Source: Propionibacterium sp. (lineage in GTDB: Bacteria > Actinomycetota > Actinomycetes > Propionibacteriales > Propionibacteriaceae). Taken from it: 13,239 bases of DNA. The notes under the pieces are model-generated. The model was given only the letters and a program-made list of their open reading frames with translations, was not told where the DNA came from and ran no database searches. Both the position numbers and the translations under genes were made by a program. The DNA lies in NCBI GenBank assembly GCA_022837595.1, contig JALHFX010000111.1, forward strand, positions 1-13,239, read 5' to 3'. Shown here in pieces: positions 13,185 through 13,239 of the stretch (positions are counted from its first letter, which is position 1; each line of letters begins with the position of its first letter).

Positions 13185-13239
13185 GCCCGATCCTCGAAGT
13201 CAAGGAACTGACCCGCAACTTCGGCGGCCTGGCCGCGGT
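13181..13239 (+). CDS. livG: Branched-chain amino acid ABC transporter ATPase LivG, N-terminal fragment
   Basis: Only 19 codons are inside the window: MSPILEVKELTRNFGGLAA. The L-x-V-x-x-L-T-(R/K)-x-F-G-G-L-x-A pattern is the usual beginning of LivG, the ATPase that drives the LivHM channel; the Walker A motif would follow beyond the window edge. The ATG overlaps the livM stop (ATGA), and GAGAAGG at 13165-13171 is a suitable ribosome site. Assignment rests on this short start plus operon order. Confidence 0.8.
   Translation, partial: MSPILEVKELTRNFGGLAA

Noticed and set aside
1..13239. CRISPR array, tRNA or rRNA, insertion sequence or phage module
   Set aside because: No regularly spaced repeats, cloverleaf, transposase motif or terminal inverted repeats were recognised; gene content and codon style are uniform throughout.

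Overview
The window looks like ordinary chromosome from a moderately GC-rich actinobacterium. The strongest marker is RbpA, an RNA polymerase-binding protein found in Actinobacteria, with its four zinc ligands in place. A polyprenyl-phosphomannose synthase lies beside it, as at Mycobacterium tuberculosis Rv2050/Rv2051c. Several start codons sit six to eight bases after a TANNNT -10 element, which is typical of actinobacterial leaderless transcripts. I lean weakly towards the Propionibacteriaceae or a relative, but nothing here fixes the family. No tRNA, rRNA, insertion sequence, phage gene or CRISPR array was seen.

Layout. 1-1912 (+): end of metY, then metX and metW, with overlapping stops and starts; this is the route from homoserine to homocysteine. 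1891-2823 (-): a stand-alone 5'-3' exonuclease domain protein, convergent with metW. 2849-4135 (+): an Lrp/AsnC regulator, then polyprenyl-phosphomannose synthase. The exonuclease and the regulator diverge from a 25-bp gap almost filled by a perfect 17-bp palindrome. 4149-4250: two hairpins, the second a likely bidirectional terminator. 4289-5905 (-): rbpA, a glycerophosphodiester phosphodiesterase that lacks its usual C-terminus, and a small PGPGW-type membrane protein. 6044-6895 (+): pyridoxal kinase pdxY. 6892-8366 (-): a gene fusing an XRE helix-turn-helix to a MurA-type enolpyruvyl transferase, disrupted by an apparent out-of-frame deletion of about 70 bases. 8467-9870 (+): dihydrolipoyl dehydrogenase. 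10079-13239 (+): a branched-chain amino acid ABC transporter operon (livK, livH, livM, start of livG), with a 13-bp perfect stem between livK and livH.

How the genes work together. MetY, MetX and MetW form a methionine synthesis unit. LivKHMG form an uptake system. Lipoamide dehydrogenase serves the 2-oxoacid dehydrogenase complexes, including the one that breaks down branched-chain keto acids, but a likely stem-loop and about 200 bases separate it from liv, so joint control is only a guess. I found no convincing new multi-gene system. The points most worth following are the damaged HTH-MurA fusion, the symmetric palindrome at lrp, the series of leaderless promoters, the shortened phosphodiesterase and the MetX-MetW pairing.
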